Of a stretch of DNA of 64,000 nt, positions 44,726 to 53,558 are shown in pieces; the stretch's first letter is position 1; each line of letters starts with the position of its first letter. The DNA is taken from contig JBLWSY010000001.1 in the NCBI GenBank assembly GCA_048270425.1, forward strand, positions 372,001 through 436,000. Reading direction: 5' to 3'. Both the position numbers and the translations under genes were made by a program. Source of the DNA: Oceanospirillum sp048270425 (GTDB taxonomy: Bacteria; Pseudomonadota; Gammaproteobacteria; Pseudomonadales; Halomonadaceae). Under the pieces are notes generated by a model. That model was not told the origin of the DNA and searched no databases. It was given only the letters and a program-made list of their open reading frames with translations.

Positions 44726-46411
44726 TTAACCTTCCAGACCCAGTTCTTCAGTACTGATCTCACGCATTTTGAACTTCTGAATCTTACCCGTTACTGTCAT
44801 CGGGAAGTCGCGGGTGATCTTGAAGTAACGCGGCACCTTGAAGTGGGCGATCTTGCCTTTACAGAACTCACGGATCTCGGCTTCAGACAGGTCTTTACCT
44901 TCGTGCAGAGATACCCAGGCCATCACTTCTTCACCGTATTTCTGATCCGGTACACCGATCACCTGAACATCACTGACATCCGGGTGAGTGTAGAGGAACT
45001 CTTCAATTTCACGTGGGTAGATGTTCTCACCGCCACGGATGATCATATCCTTGATACGACCTGTGATCGCGACATAACCCTCTTCATCCATCTCTGCCAG
45101 ATCACCGGTGTGCATCCAGCCGTTTTCGATAGATTTAGCCGTCGCCTCTTCATTGTTCCAGTAGCCCAGCATTACGCTGTAACCACGGGTACAAAGCTCG
45201 CCTTTTTCACCGCGCTCAACCACGTTGCCGGTTTCAGGATCAACCAGTTTCACCTCAAGGTGAGGGTGGATGGTGCCAACAGTGGATACACGCTTCTCAA
45301 TCGGCGCATCCATTTTGGTCTGGAAACTTACCGGACTGGTTTCGGTCATGCCGTAGCAGATTGTCACATCTTTCATGTGCATCTTGGCGATCACTTTCTT
45401 CATCACTTCAATCGGGCAGATAGAACCTGCCATGATGCCAGTACGCAGCGTGCTCAGATCGAAGGATTCAAACTCAGGATGTTCCAGCTCAGCGATAAAC
45501 ATGGTTGGAACACCATAAAGAGTTGTCGCTTTCTCTTCCGCCACTGCCTGCAAAGTAGTTACCGGATCAAAACCTTCAGCGGGATAGATCATAGTCGCAC
45601 CATGAGTCACACAGCCCAGGTTGCCCATCACCATGCCGAAACAATGATACAGAGGCACAGGAATAACCATGCGGTCTTTATGAGTAAGATCCATTCCTTC
45701 GGCAACAAAAAAACCGTTGTTCAGGATATTGTGGTGGCTCAGGGTTGCACCTTTTGGCGCACCAGTCGTACCCGAGGTGTACTGAATATTGATCGGATCA
45801 TCAAACTGAAGCGTAGCCTGCAGTTCACGCAGTTCTGCGTCCGTGGTTTTGTCGTGCATCGACATCAGATCAGACCAGGTCCACATACCTTCGGTGGCCA
45901 GATCTTCATCCAGACAAACCACCCGTTTCAGTTGAGGCAGTTTTTCGGATTTGAATTGAGAGGCAACGCTGTCGCGCAGTTCCGGCGCCAGCTCGCAGAT
46001 CATATCGACATAGTGGGAAACTTTGAATTCACCCTGCAGAATCAGGGTGCTGGTGCCGGATTGTTTGAGGGCATATTCCAGTTCGTGGGTGCGGTAGCTT
46101 GGGTTGATGTTAACCAGAATCGCACCAATCTTGGCGGTAGCAAACTGGGTGATACACCATTCAGCACAGTTCGGTGCCCAGATACCAACACGTTCGCCTT
46201 TCTGTACACCAAGGTGCAAGAGGGCTTTAGCGCAACGATCAACCTCGGCCTGCAGCTCTTTATAGGTGTAACGCAGACCCTGATGACGGGAGATCAGAGC
46301 ATCGTTAGTTGGATACTTGGCGACGGTCTCGTCGAAGAGATCACCAATGGTTTTACCGATCAGAGGCATGTCACTGGTGCCGCTGACGTAGCTCATTGCT
46401 TTTGTAGTCAT
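44726..46411 (-). CDS. Acyl-CoA synthetase (AMP-forming), medium/branched-chain type
   Basis: 561 aa. P-loop YTSGTTGAPKGATLSHHN, motif GMTETSPVSFQTK, the hinge ITGRIKDMIIRGGENIYPREIEE and the C-terminal catalytic Lys in TVTGKIQKFKMRE are complete. It lies downstream of liuR on the same strand, 272 nt apart, which suggests a role in activating isovalerate, isobutyrate or related acids for the Liu/Mms pathways. Such genes are often annotated fadD-like. AAGGTGGGTT precedes the ATG, and AACAACAATAAAA (sense of 46434-46445) and ATAACAATAA (46491-46500) are in the leader. Confidence 0.9.
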   Translation of the reverse strand: MTTKAMSYVSGTSDMPLIGKTIGDLFDETVAKYPTNDALISRHQGLRYTYKELQAEVDRCAKALLHLGVQKGERVGIWAPNCAEWCITQFATAKIGAILVNINPSYRTHELEYALKQSGTSTLILQGEFKVSHYVDMICELAPELRDSVASQFKSEKLPQLKRVVCLDEDLATEGMWTWSDLMSMHDKTTDAELRELQATLQFDDPINIQYTSGTTGAPKGATLSHHNILNNGFFVAEGMDLTHKDRMVIPVPLYHCFGMVMGNLGCVTHGATMIYPAEGFDPVTTLQAVAEEKATTLYGVPTMFIAELEHPEFESFDLSTLRTGIMAGSICPIEVMKKVIAKMHMKDVTICYGMTETSPVSFQTKMDAPIEKRVSTVGTIHPHLEVKLVDPETGNVVERGEKGELCTRGYSVMLGYWNNEEATAKSIENGWMHTGDLAEMDEEGYVAITGRIKDMIIRGGENIYPREIEEFLYTHPDVSDVQVIGVPDQKYGEEVMAWVSLHEGKDLSEAEIREFCKGKIAHFKVPRYFKITRDFPMTVTGKIQKFKMREISTEELGLEG

Positions 46412-46683
46412 AACCCACCTTCTAGGTTGATTTTATTGTTGTTTTAACGGGAGCAAACCTGCTCCTAAGTCCTCGTTGCCATTGGCTCTGTTATTGTTAT
46501 TACCAATGGCGGCTGAATTCTTTTAAGGCTTTTGACTGACGTAACTGAATTATGCCGACCCGTAGGTTGCCACGGGCAGACCTGCTATTTGTAGACGTGC
46601 AGGTTTTATGAATTTACAACGTACCTCTGGCCGATTGTTTTGTCTGGATAGCTCCTGAAAAGCAGGCGGATCCGGGAGTGGTC

Positions 46684-47109
46684 TCAGGCCGACTTGCTTT
46701 TCTTTTTGTTAAGCACTTCGTCAAGAGCCTTCTGGCAGCGATCCTGAACCAGGTTCAGTTCAGTCTGTACCCGCTGGATATCCTGCAGCTGCTGGTCAAG
46801 CTCTGCTTTTTTCTCACTGAGAATACCGAGAATCAGATTCAGCTGCTTCTCATCACCTTCCAGAGTTGTGTCATAAAGATCAAACAACTCTTTGGTTTCA
46901 GCAAGACTAAAGCCGAGGCGCTTTCCGCGCAGGGTCAGCATCAGGCGAACCCGGTCTTTTTCGCTGTAAATACGGGTCTGACCGTTGCGGGTCGGCGATA
47001 TCAAGCCCTGTTGTTCGTAGAAACGTATGGTACGGGTTGTGATATCGAACTCTTTAGACAGCTCGCTAATGCCATATGTTTTTCGGGTAATCTTATTTTT
47101 TAGGGTCAT
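46684..47109 (-). CDS. liuR: MerR-family regulator of branched-chain amino acid catabolism
   Basis: 141 aa. The N-terminal MerR winged helix (YGISELSKEFDITTRTIRFYEQQGLISPTRNGQTRIYSE) is followed by a dimerisation coiled coil (about 75-130) and a basic tail. There are no metal-binding Cys residues, unlike MerR or CueR proper, which fits the LiuR subfamily that senses acyl-CoA intermediates and represses or controls liu genes. A palindrome of the shared motif lies 55 nt upstream of its start, so autoregulation is likely. Confidence 0.92.
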   Translation of the reverse strand: MTLKNKITRKTYGISELSKEFDITTRTIRFYEQQGLISPTRNGQTRIYSEKDRVRLMLTLRGKRLGFSLAETKELFDLYDTTLEGDEKQLNLILGILSEKKAELDQQLQDIQRVQTELNLVQDRCQKALDEVLNKKKSKSA

Positions 47110-47163
47110 CTTTTGAGGCCGCCAGTGTGTCTGCCTGTCTGTTCAGGCTAACTCTATCCAAAG

Positions 47164-47180
47164 TTTACGTTTACGTAAAG
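47164..47180. promoter_or_regulatory. LiuR-type operator upstream of liuR
   Basis: TTTACGTTTACGTAAAG, the same palindrome family as the sites at 24520, 36291, 50140 and 56979. Its place 55 nt before the liuR start codon indicates autoregulation. Confidence 0.85.
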
Positions 47181-47380
47181 GTGAAAAGCAAGCAGTGCCC
47201 GGTAAAAGGAAGAAAGGGTGTTTGCTCGTTAAAAGGCCGTAATCACATTTGCGTGTAAAACCTTAAAGCTAACTGCTTGAAAAAGAACGCGAATCTTATC
47301 AAAAAAGTAAGCAGCTGACATCTGTGCAGGTCGCGCGCTATAAGGGGTTAAGGGGCGTTATCATTGGCAGAAATAATTGA

Positions 47381-48262
47381 TCAGTGGCGTTGCTTCCGAC
47401 GGTATTGGGTCGGAGCGATGCCCATTACCTTTTTAAACAGACGGGAGAAATAGTAGCTGTCTTCATAGCCGAGGCTGTAGCTGATCTCGGAGATACTTTG
47501 CTGAGTGATATCCAGCAGGTAGCAAGCGCGTTCGATCTTCAGGTGCAGGAAGTGCTGAATGGGGGTTAGTCCCGTTAGTTCTTTATATTTGTTCACAAAA
47601 TGGAACTTGGAGAGGTTTACTTCTTTTGCCAGTGTGTCCAGATCAAGACGGGTGTGCAGATTCTCCTGCATCAGTGCATGAACAGTATCAAGGCTGAGCT
47701 GGCTGCTGCGGGCGCTAGCCGTAGTTGGTTTCAGAAGCGCAATATAGGACAGTATCTGACGAATCAGGTTGGCAGCATAGATAGAAGTATTGATGTTGTA
47801 GCCACCAGTTCGGCAATCGATCAGACGGTCAAAGTCCTGAATCAGCTTCGGGTGTGTGCCGAACTGCTGCAGATAATTCCCCTGAATAAAGCCTGCGTGT
47901 TCTGCCGCAAGAGGGCAATCCTCTCCCTTTAAGTGAAGCCAGTAGATGCTCCAGGGGTCCTCATCCCGAGTTTTGTATTGGTGATCAGTTCCCGGGGGTA
48001 AAAGAAGGATGTCTCCGGCATTTACCTCATGATGCTGATCTTTTAGCCAGAGATCGGCGCTGCCTTTAATACAGTAAATCACCAGAAAATCATCATGATC
48101 CTGCCGCTGCATCTGATGGCCGAGGGCTTCTTTGTAGTTGCCGAAAGAGATGGGGTAGAGGCCGCAGCTCAAAGGGTGTTGGCGCAACTTGTCACGAAGA
48201 AACTGAGGCACAAGGTAGCGTACGCTGCCGGACGGGAGCGGCCAATCTGAGGTTTGCGACAT
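47381..48262 (-). CDS. mmsR: AraC-family regulator MmsR
   Basis: 293 aa. N-terminal cupin sensor (YCIKGSADLWLKDQHHEVNAGDILLLPPGTDHQY) and C-terminal double helix-turn-helix (DLDTLAKEVNLSKFHFVNKYKELTGLTPIQHFLHLKIERA and ISEISYSLGYEDSYYFSRLFKKVMG). It is divergent from mmsA, 222 nt apart, as in Pseudomonas where MmsR activates mmsAB for valine use. AAAGAG precedes the ATG. Confidence 0.9.
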   Translation of the reverse strand: MSQTSDWPLPSGSVRYLVPQFLRDKLRQHPLSCGLYPISFGNYKEALGHQMQRQDHDDFLVIYCIKGSADLWLKDQHHEVNAGDILLLPPGTDHQYKTRDEDPWSIYWLHLKGEDCPLAAEHAGFIQGNYLQQFGTHPKLIQDFDRLIDCRTGGYNINTSIYAANLIRQILSYIALLKPTTASARSSQLSLDTVHALMQENLHTRLDLDTLAKEVNLSKFHFVNKYKELTGLTPIQHFLHLKIERACYLLDITQQSISEISYSLGYEDSYYFSRLFKKVMGIAPTQYRRKQRH

Positions 48263-48484
48263 TAGTCTGACTCTTTGCTGTGAAATACGACAAACAGCAA
48301 TATAGTCCAGTAAGTGGGCAATTTAGTCAATCCTTGCCTCTTAGACCCTGTGCTAGTTTACATATATCCAAGCAACCGCTAGGTTTGTCTTAAGCCTATT
48401 TAAGATGCTAACAACTGATGGCTAAGCCTGTCAGCGAACTAACAACAATAAAACCGGTTAACCGGACGAAATAAGGTGATTGAT

Positions 48485-49978
48485 ATGACTAAAAGAGTCC
48501 CGCTGTTTATTGATGGTGAGTTTGTTCAGAGTAAGTCTGACAACTTCATGCCAGTAACGAATCCTGCAACTCAGGAAGTGCTGTGCGAAGTACCTTTTGC
48601 GACTCAAAGCGAAATGGAAGCTGCATACGAAAGCGCGAAAGCCGCTTTCGAGACCTGGAAAGAAACACCTATTTCTGACCGTGCCCGAGTAATGATGCGC
48701 TATCAGGCGCTGCTGAAAGAGCATCATGATGAGATTGCTGAGATTCTGAGCTCTGAAACCGGTAAAACCTTCGAAGATGCGAAAGGTGATCTGTGGCGTG
48801 GTATCGAAGTTGTTGAGCACGCCGCCAACATCCCAAGCCTGATGATGGGTGAAACGGTAGAAAACGTAGCTCGTGAAATCGACACTTACAGCTACATTCA
48901 GCCTCTGGGTGTTTGTGCCGGTATCACTCCATTTAACTTCCCTGCGATGATCCCGCTGTGGATGTACCCAATGGCGATCGCTTCCGGTAACACCTTCATT
49001 CTGAAGCCATCTGAGCAGGATCCACTGACTCCAATGCGTCTGGCTGAGCTGTTTGTAGAAGCCGGTGCACCTAAAGGTGTTCTGCAGGTGATTCACGGTG
49101 GTAAAGAGCAGGTAGACTTCCTGCTGCATCACCCTGATATCCGTGCGATCTCTTTCGTAGGTTCTGTACCAGTAGGTCAGTACATTTACAAAACCGGTAC
49201 CGACAACATGAAGCGTGTTCAGAGCTTCGCCGGTGCTAAGAACCACATGGTTGTTATGCCGGATGCGGCTAAACAGCGTGTAATTAACAACATTGCCGGT
49301 GCTTCTGTTGGTGCTGCAGGTCAACGCTGCATGGCGATCTCGGTAACCATTCTGGTGGGTGAAGCCCGCGAATGGAAACATGAGATTAAAGAAGCGCTGA
49401 TGCAGGCGCGTCCGGGTGCGTGGAACGATCCGGGTGCAAGCTATGGTCCTGTGATCAGCCCTCAGGCAAAAGAGCGTATCTGCGGTCTGATCCAGAAAGG
49501 TGTTGATGAAGGTGCAGAGCTGCTGCTGGATGGTCGTGACTGTGTGGTAGAAGGTTATCCGGACGGTAACTGGGTTGGCCCAACGCTGTTTGCCGGTGTT
49601 AAACCTGAAATGACGATCTATCAGGAAGAGATCTTTGGCCCTGTGCTGTGTCTGGTAGAAGTTGATACTCTGGATGAGGCGATCGCTCTGATCAACAACT
49701 CTCCATACGGTAACGGTACGTCTATGTTTACCGCTTCCGGTGCAGCGGCACGTAAGTTCCAGCACGAAATCGAAGTGGGTCAGGTGGGTATCAACATTCC
49801 GATTCCTGTACCACTGCCTTTCTTCTCTTTCACTGGCTGGAAAGGTTCTTTCTACGGTGATCAGCACGCTTACGGTAAGCAGGCGGTTCGTTTCTACACA
49901 GAAACCAAAACCATCACTGCGCGCTGGTTCAACGAAGATATTGAATCCGGCCCTAACTTCTCGATCAACCTGAAGTAA
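48485..49978 (+). CDS. mmsA: Methylmalonate-semialdehyde dehydrogenase (CoA-acylating)
   Basis: Oxidises methylmalonate or malonate semialdehyde with NAD and CoA to propionyl- or acetyl-CoA and CO2. 497 aa from ATG 48485 (AAGGTGATTGAT upstream); a GTG three codons earlier is the alternative. GVCAGITPFNFPAMIPLWMYP, the nucleophile Cys in SVGAAGQRCMAISVTI and the CoA-site segment SFTGWKGSFYGDQHAYGKQ are typical. The leader has AACAACAATAAAA at 48441-48453. Two terminator hairpins follow, so mmsA is separate from the acyl-CoA dehydrogenase operon. Confidence 0.96.
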   Translation: MTKRVPLFIDGEFVQSKSDNFMPVTNPATQEVLCEVPFATQSEMEAAYESAKAAFETWKETPISDRARVMMRYQALLKEHHDEIAEILSSETGKTFEDAKGDLWRGIEVVEHAANIPSLMMGETVENVAREIDTYSYIQPLGVCAGITPFNFPAMIPLWMYPMAIASGNTFILKPSEQDPLTPMRLAELFVEAGAPKGVLQVIHGGKEQVDFLLHHPDIRAISFVGSVPVGQYIYKTGTDNMKRVQSFAGAKNHMVVMPDAAKQRVINNIAGASVGAAGQRCMAISVTILVGEAREWKHEIKEALMQARPGAWNDPGASYGPVISPQAKERICGLIQKGVDEGAELLLDGRDCVVEGYPDGNWVGPTLFAGVKPEMTIYQEEIFGPVLCLVEVDTLDEAIALINNSPYGNGTSMFTASGAAARKFQHEIEVGQVGINIPIPVPLPFFSFTGWKGSFYGDQHAYGKQAVRFYTETKTITARWFNEDIESGPNFSINLK

Positions 49979-49986
49979 GCCGAACC

Positions 49987-50021
49987 GGCAGAACCTGATT
50001 GATGTGGCTTCAGGTTCTGCC
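49987..50021 (+). terminator. First of two hairpins after mmsA
   Basis: Perfect 11-bp stem GGCAGAACCTG / CAGGTTCTGCC with a 13-nt loop and a short T3 tail, 9 nt past the stop. Confidence 0.75.
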
Positions 50022-50028
50022 TTTAAAA

Positions 50029-50057
50029 CAGAGGAAGCTGCCCCTTCCTCTGTTTTT
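50029..50057 (+). terminator. Second terminator after mmsA
   Basis: A 9-bp stem CAGAGGAAG / CTTCCTCTG (50029-50037 with 50044-50052), 6-nt loop, five T. Confidence 0.9.
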
Positions 50058-50139
50058 ATCCCTCAGTCTTTTTCCTTTAAAAACACAGTTTTAATCTTAT
50101 TGCATTATGGGGTTTATCTCTTATAGTGTTTAAGTGAAG

Positions 50140-50156
50140 TTGACGTAAACGTCATC
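50140..50156. promoter_or_regulatory. LiuR-type operator upstream of the acyl-CoA dehydrogenase operon
   Basis: TTGACGTAAACGTCATC, a palindrome of the shared motif, 185 nt before the start at 50341. The 3' part of the intergenic region is a long A/C-rich leader (AAAAACAACAACA at 50265-50277, AAACAACAAGAA at 50308-50319). Confidence 0.82.
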
Positions 50157-50340
50157 TTTATAAAGTCGTGTTGCAACAGACATTTTTTCCGATCTAGGCA
50201 ACTCGCTTTTCTAAAGATGATCAGGCTCAGAGCCTTAGTGCACCGATGTTGAAAGAACAGCACTAAAAACAACAACACTAAAACTACAGCGCTTAAAAAC
50301 AGCCCTTAAACAACAAGAATGACAGCCAATGGTATGAATT

Positions 50341-51507
50341 ATGGATTTTAATCTTTCAGAAGATCAGATCGCCTTCCGCGATGCGGCGCGGTCTTTTGCT
50401 CAGAATGAGATGGCTCCACATGCGGCCAAATGGGATGCCGAGCATATTTTCCCGGTGGATGTGATCAAAAAAGCCGGTGAGATGGGCTTCTGTGGAATCT
50501 ACGTACCGGAAGAAGCCGGCGGTATGGGTCTTAGCCGCCTGGATGCCAGCGTGATTATTGAAGAGCTGGCGATGGGCTGCACCTCAACCACCGCCTATAT
50601 CACCATTCACAATATGGCCACCTGGATGATCGCAAGCTTTGCGGCTGAAGATCTGCGTGATGAGTTTGCGCCTCAGATGGCGATGGGTGAGCTGCTGGGT
50701 TCTTACTGCCTGACAGAGCCGGGTGCCGGTTCTGATGCAGGTTCTCTGCGTACTTCTGCCCGTCGTGACGGCGACGACTACATCCTGAACGGCAGCAAGA
50801 TGTTTATCTCAGGTGCTGGCAGCACCGATGTACTGGTGGTGATGGCCCGTACCGGTACTCAGGAAGATGGCGCGAAAGGCATTTCCGCTTTTGTTGTACC
50901 CGCTGATGCGGAAGGTATTCACTACGGTAAAGCAGAAGAAAAAATGGGCTGGAACAGCCAGCCAACCCGCCTGATTACCTTTGAAGATGTGCGTGTACCG
51001 GCCCGTAATATTCTGGGTAAAGAGGGGGATGGTTTCAAAATCGCTATGAAGGGGCTGGATGGCGGTCGTATCAATATCGCAACCTGTTCACTGGGTGCTG
51101 CACAGGCAGCTGTCAACGATACCCAGCGTTACATGCAGGAGCGTGAGCAGTTTGGTAAGCCTCTGGCCAGTTTCCAGGCGCTGCAGTTTAAGCTGGCAGA
51201 TATGGTGACTCAGCTGGTGGCGTCCCGTCAGATGGTGCGTCTGGCAGCATCCAAGCTGGATGAGAAAGACGGTGAAGCAACGCTTTACTGCGCTATGGCG
51301 AAGCGTTTTGCTACCGATGCCTGTTTTGAAGTAACCAACGATGCAATTCAGCTGCACGGTGGTTATGGCTATATCAAGGAATACCCTCTGGAGCGCTACA
51401 TGCGTGATGCCCGTGTGCATCAGATTCTGGAAGGTACTAATGAAATTATGCGTTTAATTATTTCTCGCCGCGTCATGATGGACGGCGTTCTGGAGGTTAT
51501 TCGATGA
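50341..51507 (+). CDS. Acyl-CoA dehydrogenase, probably isobutyryl-CoA dehydrogenase
   Basis: 388 aa, FAD enzyme oxidising isobutyryl-CoA (and perhaps 2-methylbutyryl-CoA) to methacrylyl-CoA. LTEPGAGSDAGSLRTSARR and GSKMFISGAGSTDVLVVMART bind flavin and substrate. The catalytic Glu is in the C-terminal HQILEGTNEIMRLIISRR, as in isobutyryl/short-chain dehydrogenases and unlike LiuA. It overlaps the next crotonase by 4 nt (ATGA) and begins the valine operon. The ribosome site is weak, and the leader contains repeated AACAACAA tracts. Confidence 0.93.
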   Translation: MDFNLSEDQIAFRDAARSFAQNEMAPHAAKWDAEHIFPVDVIKKAGEMGFCGIYVPEEAGGMGLSRLDASVIIEELAMGCTSTTAYITIHNMATWMIASFAAEDLRDEFAPQMAMGELLGSYCLTEPGAGSDAGSLRTSARRDGDDYILNGSKMFISGAGSTDVLVVMARTGTQEDGAKGISAFVVPADAEGIHYGKAEEKMGWNSQPTRLITFEDVRVPARNILGKEGDGFKIAMKGLDGGRINIATCSLGAAQAAVNDTQRYMQEREQFGKPLASFQALQFKLADMVTQLVASRQMVRLAASKLDEKDGEATLYCAMAKRFATDACFEVTNDAIQLHGGYGYIKEYPLERYMRDARVHQILEGTNEIMRLIISRRVMMDGVLEVIR

Positions 51508-52307
51508 GCAATTCAAGCGTTAAGTCCACCACTGAAAAACTGCTGTTAGAAATTCAGGGTAATACTGCAATTCTGACCATCAATAACCCACCGGCGAACA
51601 CCTGGGATGATGAGTCCCTGCCGGCACTGAAAAAACTGATCGAAGATCTGAACGCGGATCTGGATATCTATGCGCTGGTTGTTACTGGTCAGGGTGATAA
51701 GTTCTTCTCTGCCGGTGCGGATCTGAACAAATTCGCTGATGGCGATAAAGCAGTAGCTCGTCATATGGCTCGTATCTTTGGTGAAGCCTTCGAAACCCTG
51801 CAGGCGTTCCGTGGTGTTTCTATCGCCGCGATCAATGGCTATGCCATGGGCGGCGGTCTGGAATGTGCGCTGGCTTGCGATATCCGTATCGCTGAAGAGC
51901 AGGCACAGATGGCGCTACCGGAAGCGGCTGTTGGCCTTCTGCCATGTGCAGGCGGTACTCAGAACCTGTCCTGGCTGGTGGGTGAAGGTTGGGCGAAGCG
52001 CATGATTCTGTGTGGTGAGCGCGTAACCGCTGAAAAGGCAGAGAAGATCGGTCTGGTTGAAGAAGTGGTTGCTAAAGGTGAAGCACTGGCGACTGCGATT
52101 GCGCTGGCTGAAAAAGTGGCTAAACAGAGCCCTGTAGCGGTAACTGCCTGTAAAACACTGGTTCACAACGCCCGTGGTAATAACTCTCTGGCAGTAGGCT
52201 GCATGCAGGAGCGCGAACTCTTCGTTGACCTGTTTGATACTCAGGATCAGAAAGAAGGCGTGAATGCGTTTCTTGAAAAACGTAAACCAGAATGGAAAAA
52301 CGCCTGA
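51504..52307 (+). CDS. Enoyl-CoA hydratase, probably methacrylyl-CoA hydratase
   Basis: 267 aa crotonase. FFSAGADLNKFAD and AMGGGLECALACD (Glu present) with MALPEAAVGLLPCAGGTQ (second Glu present) indicate a working hydratase. Between the isobutyryl-CoA dehydrogenase and the 3-hydroxyisobutyryl-CoA hydrolase, it most simply hydrates methacrylyl-CoA to 3-hydroxyisobutyryl-CoA. Start codon overlaps the previous stop (ATGA). Confidence 0.9.
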   Translation: MSNSSVKSTTEKLLLEIQGNTAILTINNPPANTWDDESLPALKKLIEDLNADLDIYALVVTGQGDKFFSAGADLNKFADGDKAVARHMARIFGEAFETLQAFRGVSIAAINGYAMGGGLECALACDIRIAEEQAQMALPEAAVGLLPCAGGTQNLSWLVGEGWAKRMILCGERVTAEKAEKIGLVEEVVAKGEALATAIALAEKVAKQSPVAVTACKTLVHNARGNNSLAVGCMQERELFVDLFDTQDQKEGVNAFLEKRKPEWKNA

Positions 52308-52335
52308 TCCCTTTGGTCAGTCTGAGGAGTCTGTG

Positions 52336-53448
52336 ATGTCTGATGCACCTGTAGTTTTTGAAGAGCTGGCAACCCGTGATGGCAATCTGATCGGGATTGC
52401 TACCCTGAATGCCCCAAAAGCCCTGAATGCTCTGAGCCTTGAGATGATCGAGGCCATGTATCCGCAGTTTCTGGCGTGGCAGCAGAACGATCAGGTAAAA
52501 GCAGTCTGGTTGCAGGGTGCCGGTGATAAAGCCTTTTGTGCCGGTGGTGACATTGTTCAGCTGTATAACTCTATGGTTGAGCATCCCGGTGGCCCGAATC
52601 CTTATGCGGAAAAGTTCTTCACGGACGAATACCGTCTGGATCACCTGATTCACACCTTCAGCAAGCCGTTTATCCTCTGGGGTAACGGTATTGTAATGGG
52701 TGGCGGTCTGGGTCTGATGGCAGGTGCCAGTCACCGTGTGGTAACCGAGTCTGCCCGTATTGCGATGCCGGAAATTACCATTGGCCTGTATCCCGATGTG
52801 GGTGGTAGCTACTTCCTGAACCGTATGCCGGGTCGCACGGGTCTGTTCCTGGGTCTGACCGGTGCCAACATCAATGCGGCTGATGCCTTGTTTGTTGGTC
52901 TGGGTGATCGTTTTGTGACCCATGATCGTCGTGAAGCAACCTTCGATGCCCTGCAGGCTGCGGATTGGTCCGGTGATGCTGAGACTGTTGTGAATCAGGT
53001 GCTGCGTCAGCAGGAATCGCAAAGCCTTGAGGCACTGCCATCGTCGCCGGTTCGCGATCATTTCGACCTGATTCAGCAACTGACTGATGCCGATGATGTG
53101 GCAACTCTGGTGAAGCAGATCACATCCATTAAAACAGAAGACAAGTGGTTGTCCCGTGCAGCAGGTTCTCTGGCGGCTGGTTCGCCAACGGCGATGCAGC
53201 TGATCGTACGTCAGCTGAAAGCAACCCGCCAGATGTCGCTGGCTGAAGTATTCCGTTCTGAGCTGAATCTGTCGGTTCAGGCGGCCTGTAAAGGTGAGTT
53301 TGCCGAAGGGATTCGTGCCCTGCTGATCGATAAAGATCGTGAGCCTAAATGGCACAGTGCTGATGTGGCTGCGGTAGAGACCGAGTGGCTGGACAGCTTT
53401 TTTGAGCCTCTATGGGCTGAGGGGCAGCATCCGCTGAATGACCTTTAA
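52336..53448 (+). CDS. 3-hydroxyisobutyryl-CoA hydrolase
   Basis: 370 aa from ATG 52336 (TGAGGAG upstream); the longer frame from 52264 overlaps the previous gene and is unlikely. Crotonase fold with FCAGGDIVQLYNSM, GIVMGGGLGLMAGASHRVVTE and MPEITIGLYPDVGGSYFLNRMPG, the HIBCH signature, plus the longer C-terminal region of that family. Releases free 3-hydroxyisobutyrate from the CoA ester, the distinctive step of valine catabolism. Confidence 0.94.
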   Translation: MSDAPVVFEELATRDGNLIGIATLNAPKALNALSLEMIEAMYPQFLAWQQNDQVKAVWLQGAGDKAFCAGGDIVQLYNSMVEHPGGPNPYAEKFFTDEYRLDHLIHTFSKPFILWGNGIVMGGGLGLMAGASHRVVTESARIAMPEITIGLYPDVGGSYFLNRMPGRTGLFLGLTGANINAADALFVGLGDRFVTHDRREATFDALQAADWSGDAETVVNQVLRQQESQSLEALPSSPVRDHFDLIQQLTDADDVATLVKQITSIKTEDKWLSRAAGSLAAGSPTAMQLIVRQLKATRQMSLAEVFRSELNLSVQAACKGEFAEGIRALLIDKDREPKWHSADVAAVETEWLDSFFEPLWAEGQHPLNDL

Positions 53449-53471
53449 TCAGCCGGCATTAAAAATTCAGG

Positions 53472-53497
53472 GCGGGCAGATCTTCTGTTCTGCCCGC
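53472..53497 (+). other. Intercistronic stem-loop before mmsB
   Basis: GCGGGCAG / CTGCCCGC (53472-53479 with 53490-53497) with a 10-nt loop, no T run. May attenuate or stabilise the message between the hydrolase gene and mmsB. Confidence 0.55.
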
Positions 53498-53558
53498 AAG
53501 AACAAGCTAACAGTTAAAACAATCTAAAAATCAAAACAAGAACAAATGGAGATTACAG

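Noticed and set aside
44843..46447. 534-aa frame antisense to the acyl-CoA synthetase gene
   Set aside because: It mirrors the codon pattern of the well-supported gene on the other strand, has no domain I recognise and runs through that gene's whole length.
46536..46552. LiuR-like half site TGACGTAACTG before the acyl-CoA synthetase gene
   Set aside because: Only one half matches the palindrome seen at the five other places, so it was not counted.
48458..49867. 469-aa frame antisense to mmsA
   Set aside because: Shadow of a highly biased, clearly identified dehydrogenase gene; no ribosome site or domain.
52120..53355. 411-aa frame antisense to the 3-hydroxyisobutyryl-CoA hydrolase gene
   Set aside because: Antisense shadow; sequence has no recognisable fold.
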